Assembly: GCF_001625365.1 (NCBI RefSeq)
Contig: NZ_LJJF01000001.1
Span: 868,001-932,000, forward strand
Source of the DNA: Streptomyces sp. MJM8645
GTDB taxonomy: Bacteria > Actinomycetota > Actinomycetes > Streptomycetales > Streptomycetaceae
Reading direction: 5' to 3'
Length of the DNA: 64,000 bases
Shown here in pieces: positions 17,678-26,685 of the stretch. Each line of letters opens with the position of its first letter. Positions within the stretch are counted from its first letter, which is position 1. A model generated the notes under the pieces. It ran no database searches. It saw nothing but the letters and a program-made list of their open reading frames with translations, and was not told the origin of the DNA. Made by a program: the position numbers and the translations under genes.

Positions 17678-20600
17678 ATGCAACGCAGAGTTTCCACAGG
17701 ACGGTTGCTGACCACGGCGACCACCCTGACCGTGCTGGCCGGCATGATCGCCGCCACGGCCGGGCCGGCCACCGCCGCGCCCACCCCCTCTCCCGCACCA
17801 CCCAGCGCCCTCGCGGCAGCCGTCAACGCCGCCGACGCGGCCGCGGCCGCCGGCCTGGACGCACTGGCCAAGGGCCCCGGCGAGACCTACGAGCGCCGGG
17901 CCGTCACCCCCTGGCTCGGCGGCCTCTACTCCGTCGCGTACGACCGCAGCTACCGCGGCCTGCCGGTGGTCGGCGGCGACGCCGTGGTGCTCGCCGACGG
18001 CCAGGGCAAGGTCCGCGGCCTCCAGTCGGCCGCCACCGGGCCGGTCGGCGGCTCGATAACCCCGCAGGTCAGCGCCGCGAACGCGGAGAAGACCGCGCGC
18101 ACCAAGCTGGCCGCGGTGGACTCGGTGGCCGAGCGCCGCCTGGTCGTCCGGGTCAAGGACGGCGCGAGCCGGCTCGCCTGGGAGACCGTCCTCAAGGGCC
18201 GTACCGAGAGCGCACCGAGCACGTTGCACGTCTTCGTGGACGCCGCCAGCGGCGAGGTGATCGACAGCTACGACGATGTCCGGGCCGGCACCATCAACAG
18301 CAAGTGGAACGGCCCCGGCCCGCTGACCATCAGCACCACCAACTCCGGCGGCTCGTACTCGCTGCGCGACCCGAACCGGCCCGGCCTGACCTGCTCCGAC
18401 TACAGCAGCGGCCAGGTGTTCAGCAAGTCCTCCGACTCCTGGGGCACCGGCAACCCCTCCAGCAAGGAGACCGGCTGCGCCGACGCCATGTGGGCGGCCC
18501 AGAAGGAATGGGACATGCTCCGCGACTGGCTCGGTCGCAACGGCCACAACGGCAACGGCGGCAGCTGGCCGGTCAAGGTCGGCCTCAACGACGTCAACGC
18601 CTACTGGGACGGCAGCTCCATCTCCATCGGCCACAACCAGAACAACGAGTGGATCGCCGCCCAGGACGTCGTCGGCCACGAGTTCGGCCACGGCATCGAC
18701 CAGTACACCCCCGGCGGCGCCAACAACGAGAACGGCCTGGGCGAGGGCACCGGCGACATCTTCGGCGCGCTCACCAAGGAGTACGCCAACCAGCCCGCGC
18801 CCTACGACTACCCCGACTACCAGGTCGGCCGGCAGGTCAACCTGGTCGGCCAGGGGCCGATCCGCAACCTCTACCAGCCCTCACTGGTCAACAACGACCC
18901 GAACTGCTACTCCTCCTCCATCCCCAGCACCGAGGTGCACGCGGCCGCCGGCCCGCTGAACCACTGGTTCTACCTCCTGTCGATGGGCTCCAACCCGGGC
19001 GGCGGCAAGCCGTCCAGCCCCACCTGCAACAACTCCTCGGTCACCGGCATCGGCGTCAAGCAGGCCGGCCAGGTCTTCTACGGCGGCATGCTGCTCAAGA
19101 CCAGCGGCATGACCTACAAGCGGTACCGCACCACCACCCTGACCGCCGCCAAGAACCTCGACCCGACCTGCAACTACTTCACCCGGACCAAGGCCGCCTG
19201 GGACGCGATCAGCGTGCCCGCGCAGAGCGGCGACCCGACCTGCACCCCGTCCGGCAACAACGACTTCTCGCTCGCGCTCGGCCCGGCCTCCGGTTCCGTC
19301 CAGCCCGGCGCCTCGACCACGGCGACGGTCTCCACCGCCGTCACCTCGGGCACCGCGCAGACCGTCAACCTGACCGCCTCGGGCGCCCCGACCGGGGTCA
19401 CCGCGACGCTCAACCCCTCCTCCGTGCAGACGGGTTCGTCCGCGACGCTGACCCTGTCGGCCTCCTCGGGCGCCCCGGCCGGGACGTACGTGATCACCGT
19501 CACCGGCACCGCCGGCGCGGCCACCCACACCGCCCAGTACACCCTGACCGTCGGCGGCGGGGGCACCCCCGGCGGGCCCGCGCCCGACATCGACGTCGCC
19601 AAGGTCCAGGCCCACCTGACCCAGCTGAACACCATCGCCAACCAGAACGGCGGCAACCGCCGGGCCGGCAGCGCCGGGCACAGCCAGTCCGTGGCGTACA
19701 TCAAGGGCAAGCTGCAGGCCGCCGGCTACACCGTGACCGAGCAGACCTGCACCTCCTGCACCTACCAGTCCAACAACCTGATCGCCGACTGGCCCGGCGG
19801 CCCCGCCGACCAGGTCACCATGTTCGGCGCCCACCTGGACAGCGTCTCGGCCGGCCCCGGCATCAACGACAACGGCTCCGGCTCGGCCACCCTGCTGGAG
19901 AACGCCCTCGTCCTCGCCCAGCAGAACCCCACCCTGACCCGGCACGTCCGGTTCGCCTGGTGGACCGGTGAGGAGCAGGGCCTCCAGGGCTCGCAGTCCT
20001 ACGTCGGCCAGCTGAGCTCCACCCAGCGCTCCGCGATCAAGTCCTACTACAACTTCGACATGGTCGGCTCGCCCAACGCCGGCTACTTCATCAACAACAT
20101 CACCTCCGCCGCCTCCGCGCCGATGAAGGCCTACTGGGACTCCCTCAACCTCCAGCCGGAGGAGAACGTCGAGGGCCAGGGCCGCTCGGACGACTACTCC
20201 TTCCAGCAGGCCGGCATCCCCACCTCCGGCTACGCGGCCGGCGCCGACGCCGTCAAGACCTCCGGCCAGGCGACCAAGTGGGGCGGCAGCGCGGGCCGTT
20301 CGTACGACTCCTGCTACCACCAGTCCTGCGACACCACCAGCAACATCGACCCGACCGCGCTGAACCGCAGCGCCGACGGCGTGGCCTACACCATCTGGAA
20401 GACCTCCGTCGGCGGCACCACCCCCGCCAACGACTTCTCCCTCGCGGTGAACCCGGCCACCGCCACCGTCAACCCCGGCGACTCGGCCACCGCGACGGTC
20501 TCCACCGCCACCACCTCCGGCTCCGCCCAGACGGTCAACCTGACCGCCTCCGGCGCCCCGGCGGGCGTGACGGTCTCCTTCAGCCCGTCCTCGGTGCAGT

Positions 20601-20884
20601 CCGGCGCCTCGGCCTCGCTGACCATCGCGACCGCCGCGAACACGGCGGCCGGCACCTACAGCATCACGCTCACCGGTACCGGCACCGCCACCCACAGCAC
20701 CAGCTTCTCGCTGGTCGTGGGCAACGGCCCGACCAACCCCGGCGGCACCTGGACGCCCGGCACCACCTACCAGGCGGGCGACGTCGTGACCTACAACGGG
20801 GTCAGCTACCGCTGCATCCAGGGTCACACCGCCCAGGTCGGCTGGGAGCCGCCCATCGTCCCCGCCCTGTGGCAGGCCGTGTGA
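17678..20884 (+). CDS. Secreted M4 metalloprotease fused to M28 aminopeptidase, with two Ig-like domains and a chitin-binding module
   Basis: The 1068-residue precursor begins with a Sec signal (about 1-34, ending ATAA). A propeptide follows (about 60-200), then an M4 catalytic domain with HEFGH at 334-338, Glu356 in GEGTGDIFG and His421. Next come an Ig-like domain (about 528-627) and an M28 zinc aminopeptidase (about 637-908) with His719, Asp731, Glu765/766, Asp794 and His881. A second, nearly identical Ig-like domain (about 917-1015) and a CBM5/12 chitin-binding module (about 1023-1067) complete it. All zinc ligands of both peptidases appear present, so one chain should both cut proteins internally and trim N-termini. 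The ATG at 17678 follows GGAG by six bases; a longer open frame upstream is not needed. Confidence 0.9.
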   Translation: MQRRVSTGRLLTTATTLTVLAGMIAATAGPATAAPTPSPAPPSALAAAVNAADAAAAAGLDALAKGPGETYERRAVTPWLGGLYSVAYDRSYRGLPVVGGDAVVLADGQGKVRGLQSAATGPVGGSITPQVSAANAEKTARTKLAAVDSVAERRLVVRVKDGASRLAWETVLKGRTESAPSTLHVFVDAASGEVIDSYDDVRAGTINSKWNGPGPLTISTTNSGGSYSLRDPNRPGLTCSDYSSGQVFSKSSDSWGTGNPSSKETGCADAMWAAQKEWDMLRDWLGRNGHNGNGGSWPVKVGLNDVNAYWDGSSISIGHNQNNEWIAAQDVVGHEFGHGIDQYTPGGANNENGLGEGTGDIFGALTKEYANQPAPYDYPDYQVGRQVNLVGQGPIRNLYQPSLVNNDPNCYSSSIPSTEVHAAAGPLNHWFYLLSMGSNPGGGKPSSPTCNNSSVTGIGVKQAGQVFYGGMLLKTSGMTYKRYRTTTLTAAKNLDPTCNYFTRTKAAWDAISVPAQSGDPTCTPSGNNDFSLALGPASGSVQPGASTTATVSTAVTSGTAQTVNLTASGAPTGVTATLNPSSVQTGSSATLTLSASSGAPAGTYVITVTGTAGAATHTAQYTLTVGGGGTPGGPAPDIDVAKVQAHLTQLNTIANQNGGNRRAGSAGHSQSVAYIKGKLQAAGYTVTEQTCTSCTYQSNNLIADWPGGPADQVTMFGAHLDSVSAGPGINDNGSGSATLLENALVLAQQNPTLTRHVRFAWWTGEEQGLQGSQSYVGQLSSTQRSAIKSYYNFDMVGSPNAGYFINNITSAASAPMKAYWDSLNLQPEENVEGQGRSDDYSFQQAGIPTSGYAAGADAVKTSGQATKWGGSAGRSYDSCYHQSCDTTSNIDPTALNRSADGVAYTIWKTSVGGTTPANDFSLAVNPATATVNPGDSATATVSTATTSGSAQTVNLTASGAPAGVTVSFSPSSVQSGASASLTIATAANTAAGTYSITLTGTGTATHSTSFSLVVGNGPTNPGGTWTPGTTYQAGDVVTYNGVSYRCIQGHTAQVGWEPPIVPALWQAV

Positions 20885-20918
20885 CCCGTAGGGCACCCGC
20901 CTGACACCCCGTAAGCCG

Positions 20919-20958
20919 CTGCGCCGCGGTCCGTCGAGGGGGACGGATCGCGGCGCAG
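20919..20958. terminator. Bidirectional hairpin terminator
   Basis: A 17-bp inverted repeat with one mismatch (20919-20935 and 20942-20958) and a 6-nt loop lies between the convergent metalloprotease and membrane-protein genes. Confidence 0.75.
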
Positions 20959-20995
20959 CTGTGCACCGGGCACACCCCCGGGCCTCAGCCGGGCC

Positions 20996-21766
20996 TCACC
21001 CAGGGTGGAAGGTCACCCGGACGTTGGTGTCGAGCGGCAGGACCAGGACGTTGCCGGTGTCCCAGGTCCAGTCGCGCGGGATGAGGACCATCCGGGCGCC
21101 GGACTGCGCCAGCAGCCGGAACCCGTGGTAGCGGTAGCGGAAGCGCTGCCCCTGCCCGGCGTCGGCCAACGCGTACTCCTGCACCGCGGGCCAGCCCAGG
21201 TAGAGGCGTTCCGTGGTGTCCACGATCATCGCCGGGCGCTGGTAGAGCCGCGCACTCAACCGGCGGGCGTCCTCCGTCCCCTTCGCGTGGGCGTACCCGG
21301 TGGCCGCCCAGAACGAGCACAGCACGACGATCGCCACGGTCACGGCGACGGCCGCGCGCTCGCCCGGGAGCGGGTACGGGCTCCCGGTGACGCGCGCGAA
21401 CAACAACCGGGCCAGCACGGCGAGCAGCAGGGCACCGCCGATCAGCAGCGGGACGGCGTACTGGCCGAGGTCGATCGCCCCGAAGCCGGCGAGGAAGCCC
21501 AGGACCAGCAACGGGGCCACGGCCGCCGCGATCAGCACGCAGGCCGGGCGGACCCAGCGCGAGGCGCCCCGCCTGGTCGCGAGGTGGTAGGCGAGCGCGA
21601 CCAGCAGCACCCCGAAGAGCAGGCCCCCGACCGGGAGGTAAAGCGCTGGGGAGCCGCGGAGCAGGAGGTCCGGCGTCCCGAAGCCGAGCGTGGCGGCGTC
21701 CAGCCCGAAGTAGTGGTAGAAGGAGTCGGTGTAGGCGAAACCGAGGAAGAAGACCAACGCGGTCAC
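20996..21766 (-). CDS. Multi-pass membrane protein of unknown function
   Basis: At least 256 residues are encoded, with about four to five hydrophobic helices in the first 160 residues and a roughly 90-residue soluble C-terminal domain (TTERLYLGW to VRVTFHPG). The first canonical start is the GTG at 21766. Coding character clearly continues upstream in frame (FNWVGFLASVLGPTTF precedes it) as far as a CTG at 21877-21875, which overlaps the stop of the preceding lipoprotein gene as CTGA and follows a GGGAG. The real N-terminus is therefore probably about 37 residues longer, with a non-standard start. It appears to be translationally coupled to the lipoprotein. I do not recognise the family. Confidence 0.7.
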   Translation of the reverse strand: MTALVFFLGFAYTDSFYHYFGLDAATLGFGTPDLLLRGSPALYLPVGGLLFGVLLVALAYHLATRRGASRWVRPACVLIAAAVAPLLVLGFLAGFGAIDLGQYAVPLLIGGALLLAVLARLLFARVTGSPYPLPGERAAVAVTVAIVVLCSFWAATGYAHAKGTEDARRLSARLYQRPAMIVDTTERLYLGWPAVQEYALADAGQGQRFRYRYHGFRLLAQSGARMVLIPRDWTWDTGNVLVLPLDTNVRVTFHPG

Positions 21767-21873
21767 GAAGGTGGTCGGGCCGAGGACCGAGGCCAGGAAG
21801 CCGACCCAGTTGAACCGGGGAGCCTCCGGCGGCTTCGGTTCGCCGTCGGCCGGCTCCCCCGCCGTCCACCCGC

Positions 21874-22581
21874 TCAGGGTGTGCTCCCGGTGGGAGTTCC
21901 GGTGCCGCCTCCGCCGGTCGGGAGCCCGGTGCCGCCGCTGTTCGGGGTCCCGGTGCCGCCGCCTCCCTCCGAGCCCTTGATCAGGCCCTCGGCCCTGATG
22001 TACCTGCTCTCGCCGTCGACGGTCACGGTCAGACAGAGCGGCCGCCCGGTCGCACTGCCGGTCGCCAGGACGAACTGCTGCGGCGCGCTGCGGCCCCCGG
22101 TCACGGTGACCTCCTTGCTCGGCGGCGTCGCGGGCGCGGCACCCTCCGAGCAGTCGGTGACCTGGCTGAGGACGGCCGTGAAGGTCTTGGTGGACGTGCT
22201 CCGCAGCGTCACGGAGGCGTAGACCCCGACACCCGTGGCGGACGCCGACACCTCACCCGCGTCCGCGAACCCCCCGCCACCCCCGCCCCCTTTGGTCCGC
22301 GCGTCCTCCGTCCCGCCCGGGCCGCCGTTCTGGCCCGACGAGCCGCCGTTCTGGCCCGACGAGCCGCCGTTCTGACCCGACGAGCCGCCGTTCTGGCCCG
22401 ACGAGCCGCCGTTCTGACCTGACGAGCCGCCTCCACCCTGGCCGGTCGGGACGGTGGCGGTGCCGCCTCCCCCACCGCCTCCACCGGAGCAGGCCGCGAG
22501 GGCCGGGACGAGCAGGGCGCCTGCCAGCCATCGGGCCGCTCGTCCCGTCGCGCCGCCTTCGAGGTGCCTGGTCCCGGACAT
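21874..22581 (-). CDS. Putative lipoprotein with SSGQNGG repeats
   Basis: The 235-residue protein has a basic N-terminus, a hydrophobic segment and a lipobox LAAC (Cys31), so it should be anchored on the outer face of the membrane. Behind the cysteine is a glycine-rich linker holding five SSGQNGG heptads. A compact beta-rich domain of about 100 residues (EVSASATGVGVYASVTL onward) follows, then a Gly/Thr-rich tail. The ATG at 22581 follows GGGAG by six bases. It is the first gene of a probable two-gene unit with the membrane protein. Function is unknown; a surface sensor or binding protein fits the layout. Confidence 0.72.
   Translation of the reverse strand: MSGTRHLEGGATGRAARWLAGALLVPALAACSGGGGGGGGTATVPTGQGGGGSSGQNGGSSGQNGGSSGQNGGSSGQNGGSSGQNGGPGGTEDARTKGGGGGGGFADAGEVSASATGVGVYASVTLRSTSTKTFTAVLSQVTDCSEGAAPATPPSKEVTVTGGRSAPQQFVLATGSATGRPLCLTVTVDGESRYIRAEGLIKGSEGGGGTGTPNSGGTGLPTGGGGTGTPTGSTP
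22325..22429. repeat. Five 21-bp tandem repeats encoding SSGQNGG
   Basis: Five consecutive 21-bp units (starting at 22325, 22346, 22367, 22388 and 22409) differ only at one or two positions that are synonymous in the lipoprotein frame. This is an in-frame minisatellite prone to copy-number change. Confidence 0.88.
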
Positions 22582-22764
22582 GCGTTCTCCCATCCGCGCA
22601 GCGAGCCGGGGCCGACCGGCCCCGCCGCACCGTACCGGTTCGCACACGGTGTGCCGGCTGCCGCGCGGGCGGCGGCCGGCCGGGAAACCCGTTCGGCGCA
22701 GCCCTGGCCCGGAGTCCGTAGAGTCGGAGCCGACGGACCGTCAGCCGCCCCGAGGAGAACACCC

Positions 22765-24003
22765 GTGACCACCGACACCCGCCCCGTACCGGAGCTGGCC
22801 GCCGAGGCCGTCGAGCAGTGGCGCACCGAGGAGGCCGACCTCATCGACCTGCTCGCCCGGGCGCAGCGCGGCATCGGCGGCATCGCCGCCTTCCGACTCG
22901 GCCCCACGCCCACCGTGCTGGTCACCGACCCGGCCGCCGTACAGCACGTGCTCGGCCGCCACCCCGACCGCTACGTCAAGCGCTCGCACCGCGCGCGGAT
23001 GCTGGTCGGCGACGGCGTGCTCTCCGCCACCGGAGACGCCTGGAAGCGCCAACGACGGCTGCTGCAGTCCCAGTTCACCGGCACCGGGATGCGCCGCTAC
23101 GAGCAGCGGATCGCCGCCGCCGCCCGCCGGACAGCCGACCGCTGGGAGGGGTACGCGCGCACCGGCGAGACCTTCGACCTCGGCGAGGAGATGCGCGGAT
23201 TCGCCCTCGACACCGTCTGGCGGGCCCTCACCGGGCTGCCGCTGGACGACCGCACCGACCATGAACTCCGCTCCGTGGAACGGGTGGTGGCGGCCATGCC
23301 GACCCTGCCCACGGACGCCGGGGACGCCCGGGACGCCGTCGCCGCCGACCTCGCCCGGATCGACGCCGTCGCGCTGGCCGCCATCGACGCGGCCCGCTCG
23401 GCGACCGACGTCGAGGAGCCCGGCGTGCTGCGGGTCCTGCTCGACGCCGCGGCCCAACACCCCGAGTACACCGACCGGTTGATCCGCGACGAACTCGTCA
23501 CCCTGCTCGTCGCCGGGCACGAGACCACCGCCACCACCCTCACCTGGCTCTTCCTCCTCCTCGACCGCCACCCCGAAGCGCGCGGCGCGGACCCGCAGGC
23601 CCTGGTCAGCGAGGCCCTGCGGCTCTACCCCCCGGCCTGGCTGCTCCCCCGGCACGCCGTCGAGGACGACGTGATCGACGGCCACCGCATCGCCGCCGGC
23701 ACCGACGTCCTGGTCTGCCCCTACCTCACCCACCGCGACCCGGCCCTGTGGCCCGACCCCGAACGCTTCGACCCCGCCCGCTTCACCGCCACCGGCGCCC
23801 GCCCCACCCAGCTCGGCGCGTACCTCCCCTTCGGCCTCGGCGCCCGCGCCTGCCTCGGCACCCAGTTCGCCGTCCGCGAGACCACCGCGCTGCTCGAACT
23901 CCTGCTGCCCGCCCACACCGTGCGGTTCCGCTCCGTCCCGACCGGCTCCGCCTACAGCATCACCGTGCGACCCGACGGGCCGACGCCGGCGGTACTGATC
24001 TAA
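22765..24003 (+). CDS. Cytochrome P450
   Basis: The 412-residue soluble P450 has the I-helix AGHETT (250-255), the ExxR pair Glu283/Arg286 in EALRLYPP, and the heme loop FGLGARACLG with ligand Cys363. The GTG start at 22765 lies eight bases after AGGAG. No ferredoxin or reductase gene is adjacent. Overall it resembles the bacterial CYP group with a KRSHRARMLVGDGVLS segment, as in terpene oxidases, but I cannot name a substrate. It lies more than 7 kb from the PTM operon on the opposite strand, so an involvement there is possible but unsupported. Its stop codon overlaps the convergent MerR gene by four bases. Confidence 0.9.
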   Translation: MTTDTRPVPELAAEAVEQWRTEEADLIDLLARAQRGIGGIAAFRLGPTPTVLVTDPAAVQHVLGRHPDRYVKRSHRARMLVGDGVLSATGDAWKRQRRLLQSQFTGTGMRRYEQRIAAAARRTADRWEGYARTGETFDLGEEMRGFALDTVWRALTGLPLDDRTDHELRSVERVVAAMPTLPTDAGDARDAVAADLARIDAVALAAIDAARSATDVEEPGVLRVLLDAAAQHPEYTDRLIRDELVTLLVAGHETTATTLTWLFLLLDRHPEARGADPQALVSEALRLYPPAWLLPRHAVEDDVIDGHRIAAGTDVLVCPYLTHRDPALWPDPERFDPARFTATGARPTQLGAYLPFGLGARACLGTQFAVRETTALLELLLPAHTVRFRSVPTGSAYSITVRPDGPTPAVLI

Positions 24004-24458
24004 CCGGTCCCGGTCCCGGTCGCGGGCGGGAGGAAGTCGTCGGCCAGCTCCTCGCCGGCGAGGGCGGCGTCGACGCGGGCGTCGATGTGTGCGTGGGTGA
24101 CCGGACAGTCCAGCGGGCGGTCGCGGTGACAGTCGAGCATGTGGGTCAGGACGGCCGCGGCGCGCTCCAGACGGCGGGCGCGGGCCGTCATCTCGTCCCG
24201 CTGCGCCGCCAGCAGCGCCTTCCGCTCCGCCGCCTGCTCGCTCGCCATCACGGCGGCCGTCCCGGCGAGCGGGATCATGCCGTCCACGTGCCAGAGCTGG
24301 ACCAGGGCGAGGCGTTCCAGGGCCGCCCGGTCGTACTGGCGCACCCGGCCGCGGCGGGCGGCGGGGGCGATCAGGCCGCAGTCCTCGTAGTAGCGCAGGG
24401 CGGGGACGGAGAGGCCGAAGGCCTTCGCGACCTCGGTGATCGAGTAGAGCTGCTCCAC
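24000..24458 (-). CDS. MerR-family transcriptional regulator
   Basis: The 152-residue protein has the MerR winged helix at its start (SITEVAKAFGLSVPALRYYEDCGLI) and the usual coiled-coil dimerisation helix (about 75-110). A short C-terminal tail contains CHRDRPLDCPVTH, where the two cysteines could bind a ligand or metal. The GTG start at 24458 follows AAGGAG. It is divergent from an MFS exporter, with a perfect palindrome in the shared 107-bp gap, so it most likely controls that exporter and itself. Confidence 0.88.
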   Translation of the reverse strand: MEQLYSITEVAKAFGLSVPALRYYEDCGLIAPAARRGRVRQYDRAALERLALVQLWHVDGMIPLAGTAAVMASEQAAERKALLAAQRDEMTARARRLERAAAVLTHMLDCHRDRPLDCPVTHAHIDARVDAALAGEELADDFLPPATGTGTG

Positions 24459-24496
24459 GCGTCGTCTCCTTCACGGTTCACGGCCGGCGGGTTGCA

Positions 24497-24512
24497 CTCA
24501 AGCGCACTTGAG
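24497..24512. promoter_or_regulatory. Probable MerR operator palindrome
   Basis: CTCAAG-CGCA-CTTGAG is a perfect inverted repeat located in the divergent MerR/MFS promoter. MerR-family proteins commonly bind such sites between unusually spaced -35 and -10 elements; a TTGCAC starts at 24492. Confidence 0.6.
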
Positions 24513-24521
24513 CGTGAAAGC

Positions 24522-24540
24522 TTAGGCAAGCCTAACTTCC
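24522..24540. promoter_or_regulatory. Iron-box-like (DmdR/IdeR) site
   Basis: TTAGGCAAGCCTAACTTCC matches the DtxR-family consensus TTAGGTTAGSCTAACCTWA at about 14 of 19 positions and has a perfect TTAGGC/GCCTAA core. It lies 10 bp from the MerR palindrome and 26 bp before the MFS start. Iron regulation of the exporter is inferred. Confidence 0.45.
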
Positions 24541-24565
24541 TGCCGCAGCGAAGGGTTCGCCGCTC

Positions 24566-25759
24566 ATGCCGCTCAGCACCGCCTCCGCCCCCAGCCGGAC
24601 CTCACCCGGCCGCGCCGCACCCGCCTCCGGCGCGCTGCTCGTCGTCGGCTTCGTCCTGCTCAGCCTCAACACCCGGGTCGCGTTCGGGCAGGTCGGACCG
24701 CTCGCGCCAGTCGCCGGCTGGGGCCAGGGCACCGTCACCGTGCTCGGGCTGCTGCCCCCGCTGTGCATGGGCCTGTTCGCACCGCTCGGCGCCCTCGCCC
24801 GGCGGCGGATCGGCGAGGAGCGCGGGCTGTTCTGGGCGAGCGTCCTGCTCGTCGCCGGAGCGCTGCTGCGCACGGCGGGCCTGCCCGGGCTCTACGCGGG
24901 GACGGTGCTGGTGGGCATCGCGGTGGCGGTGGTCAACGTGCTGATCCCGGTGTTCGTCCGGGCCCGCTTCGCGCCCCGGCGGATCGGCACCATGATGGGC
25001 GTCTACGCCCTCGCGATGGGCACCGGGTCGGCCGTGGTCGCCGCCCTGGTCGCGCCGGTCGCCGACGCGTGGTCCTGGCGGGCCGCGATCGGCCTCGCCG
25101 TCCTCCCGGCCGTCCTCGCGGCGGCGGGCATGGCGCCGCAACTGCGGGTGGAACGACGGATACCGGCCGCCGCCGCGCCGGTGCACCGCCGGCCAGTCGG
25201 CCGCACCGCGCTCGCCTGGAGCCTCACCGCCTTCTTCGGCATCCAGACCCTGGTCTTCTACGCCACCCTCGCCTGGCTGCCCTCGATCCTGGTCGACGCC
25301 GGCCTCAGCCGCACCGCCGCCGGTACCGACCAGGCCGTCCTCATCCTCGGCCTCGCCGTCGGCGGCTTCCTCGCGCCCGTCCTCGCCGCCGCCCGCGCCG
25401 ACCAGCGGCCGCACCTGCTCGCCGTGGTGGCCGTCTGCGTCCTCGGCCTGCTCGGCGTCGTACTCGCCCCCGCCACCGGCGCTCCGCTCTGGGCCGGCAT
25501 CCTCGGCATCGGCATGGGCGGCGGCCAGGCCCTGGCCGCCGTGCTCTTCGCCCGCCGGGGCACCGACCACGACCACGTCGCCGCGCTCTCCACCATGGCC
25601 CAGACCTGCGGCTACCTCCTCGCCGCCACCGGCCCCGCCCTCACCGCCGCCCTCCACACCGCCACCGGCTCCTGGACGGCCCCGCTGCTGACCCTGGTCG
25701 GCCTGCTCCTAGCCGGCTCCGTCCTCAGCCTGCGCGCCGGCCACGACGCCCGGCCGTGA
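24566..25759 (+). CDS. MFS transporter, CynX/NimT-like
   Basis: The 397-residue transporter has about twelve hydrophobic helices and the SLNTRVAFGQVGPLAP N-terminal signature typical of the cyanate/nitroimidazole (CynX/NimT) group of MFS proteins. FARRGTDHDHVAALSTMAQTCGYLLA, seen near the last third, is also characteristic. The substrate is unknown. The ATG at 24566 has a modest AAGGG site. The divergent MerR gene and the palindrome suggest inducible expression, and the adjoining iron-box-like site suggests a second control. Confidence 0.87.
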   Translation: MPLSTASAPSRTSPGRAAPASGALLVVGFVLLSLNTRVAFGQVGPLAPVAGWGQGTVTVLGLLPPLCMGLFAPLGALARRRIGEERGLFWASVLLVAGALLRTAGLPGLYAGTVLVGIAVAVVNVLIPVFVRARFAPRRIGTMMGVYALAMGTGSAVVAALVAPVADAWSWRAAIGLAVLPAVLAAAGMAPQLRVERRIPAAAAPVHRRPVGRTALAWSLTAFFGIQTLVFYATLAWLPSILVDAGLSRTAAGTDQAVLILGLAVGGFLAPVLAAARADQRPHLLAVVAVCVLGLLGVVLAPATGAPLWAGILGIGMGGGQALAAVLFARRGTDHDHVAALSTMAQTCGYLLAATGPALTAALHTATGSWTAPLLTLVGLLLAGSVLSLRAGHDARP

Positions 25760-25829
25760 CCGGCGTGCCTCCGCACCCCCGGCACCTGCATCCCTCGATA
25801 CTCCGGTAGACCCGTACGAGAGGACGCCG

Positions 25830-26135
25830 ATGGAATTCCTGGTCGATATGGTGACCACCGTCCCGGACGGAACCACCGAGGAGGCGATCGCCGACATCCG
25901 GGCCCGCGAGGCACGGCGGTCGGGCGAACTCGCCGCCCAGGGCACCCTGTTGCGGCTCTGGCGCCCGCCGCTCGCCCCCGGCGAATGGCGCACCTGGGGC
26001 CTGTTCAGCGCCCCCGACGAGGCGCGGCTGGAACAGGCGCTCGCCACCATGCCCCTGCGGGTATGGCGCCAGGACACCGTCACCCCGCTCTCCCCCCACC
26101 CCAACGACCCCGGCCGCCCGGAAGGCACCCGATGA
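25830..26135 (+). CDS. Muconolactone delta-isomerase-like small protein
   Basis: The 101-residue protein MEFLVDMVTTVPDG..., with ELAAQGTLLRLWRPPL and MPLRVWRQDTVTPL, matches the ferredoxin-like muconolactone isomerase family. Streptomyces has stand-alone members not linked to catechol pathways, and no other aromatic catabolic gene is seen here. An AGAGGA site precedes the ATG. The stop overlaps the next gene as ATGA, so the two are co-translated. Confidence 0.8.
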   Translation: MEFLVDMVTTVPDGTTEEAIADIRAREARRSGELAAQGTLLRLWRPPLAPGEWRTWGLFSAPDEARLEQALATMPLRVWRQDTVTPLSPHPNDPGRPEGTR

Positions 26136-26491
26136 ACGACGAAACCGTCCTGCGCGACGTCCTCGACCGCTGGAAGGCCGCTGTCGACGCCCACCAGCCC
26201 GAGCAGGTCGCCGACTGCTTCACCGAGGACGCGATCTTCCAGGGCCTCCACCCGTACACCGTCGGGCGCACCGGCATCGCCGAGTACTACGCCTCCCAGC
26301 CGCCCGGCATGACCGCCGCCTACAACGTCCTGGAGACCCGCCGCCTCACCGACGACCTCCTGCTCGGGTACCTGGGCGTCGACTTCGCCTTCCCCGACCG
26401 CCCCACCCTCACCGTCAACCTCGGCGTCCTGCTACGCCGGTCGGCCGACAGCTGGTCCATCGCCCATTACCAGGTCTCGCTGCTGCCCTGA
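26132..26491 (+). CDS. SnoaL-like/DUF4440-type protein
   Basis: The 119-residue cone-shaped NTF2-fold protein shows LRDVLDRWKAAVDAHQPEQ at the N-terminus and ADCFTEDAIFQGLHPY, the hallmark of SnoaL-like/SgcJ-type proteins. A C-terminal SWSIAHYQVSLLP strand follows. Members may be isomerases, hydratases or non-enzymatic. Its ATG at 26132 overlaps the stop of the muconolactone-isomerase-like gene, so the two probably act on the same small molecule. Confidence 0.82.
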   Translation: MNDETVLRDVLDRWKAAVDAHQPEQVADCFTEDAIFQGLHPYTVGRTGIAEYYASQPPGMTAAYNVLETRRLTDDLLLGYLGVDFAFPDRPTLTVNLGVLLRRSADSWSIAHYQVSLLP

Positions 26492-26554
26492 GCTGCGCTG
26501 CCACGCTCCATCGCCGTTCTCCGTCGGGCCGGTGAGAGCAACCCGGCAGGAACA

Positions 26555-26571
26555 AAGATCGTCTGACCGCC
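26555..26571. repeat. 17-bp direct repeat, left copy (with 27945-27961)
   Basis: AAGATCGTCTGACCGCC here and AAGATCGTCTGAACGCC at 27945-27961 differ at one base. The pair brackets the serine hydrolase gene. The right copy is the end of a toxin-tail coding fragment, so this one may be what is left of a second copy. Confidence 0.5.
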
Positions 26572-26685
26572 CCCAGGGGCAGTCCAGGGTTGTTATCAGG
26601 GTGATCACCGATGGGCAACGGCAGCTGGACGCAGCAGAGTTGACGAGGTCAACAAGTCCGTCAACGCCGCCCCGGAGAAACCCCG

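Noticed and set aside
22765..24003. P450 as the missing tailoring enzyme of the PTM cluster
   Set aside because: It lies more than 7 kb away on the other strand with unrelated genes between, and its sequence gave no specific link to FtdF or IkaD. It is kept as a possibility only.
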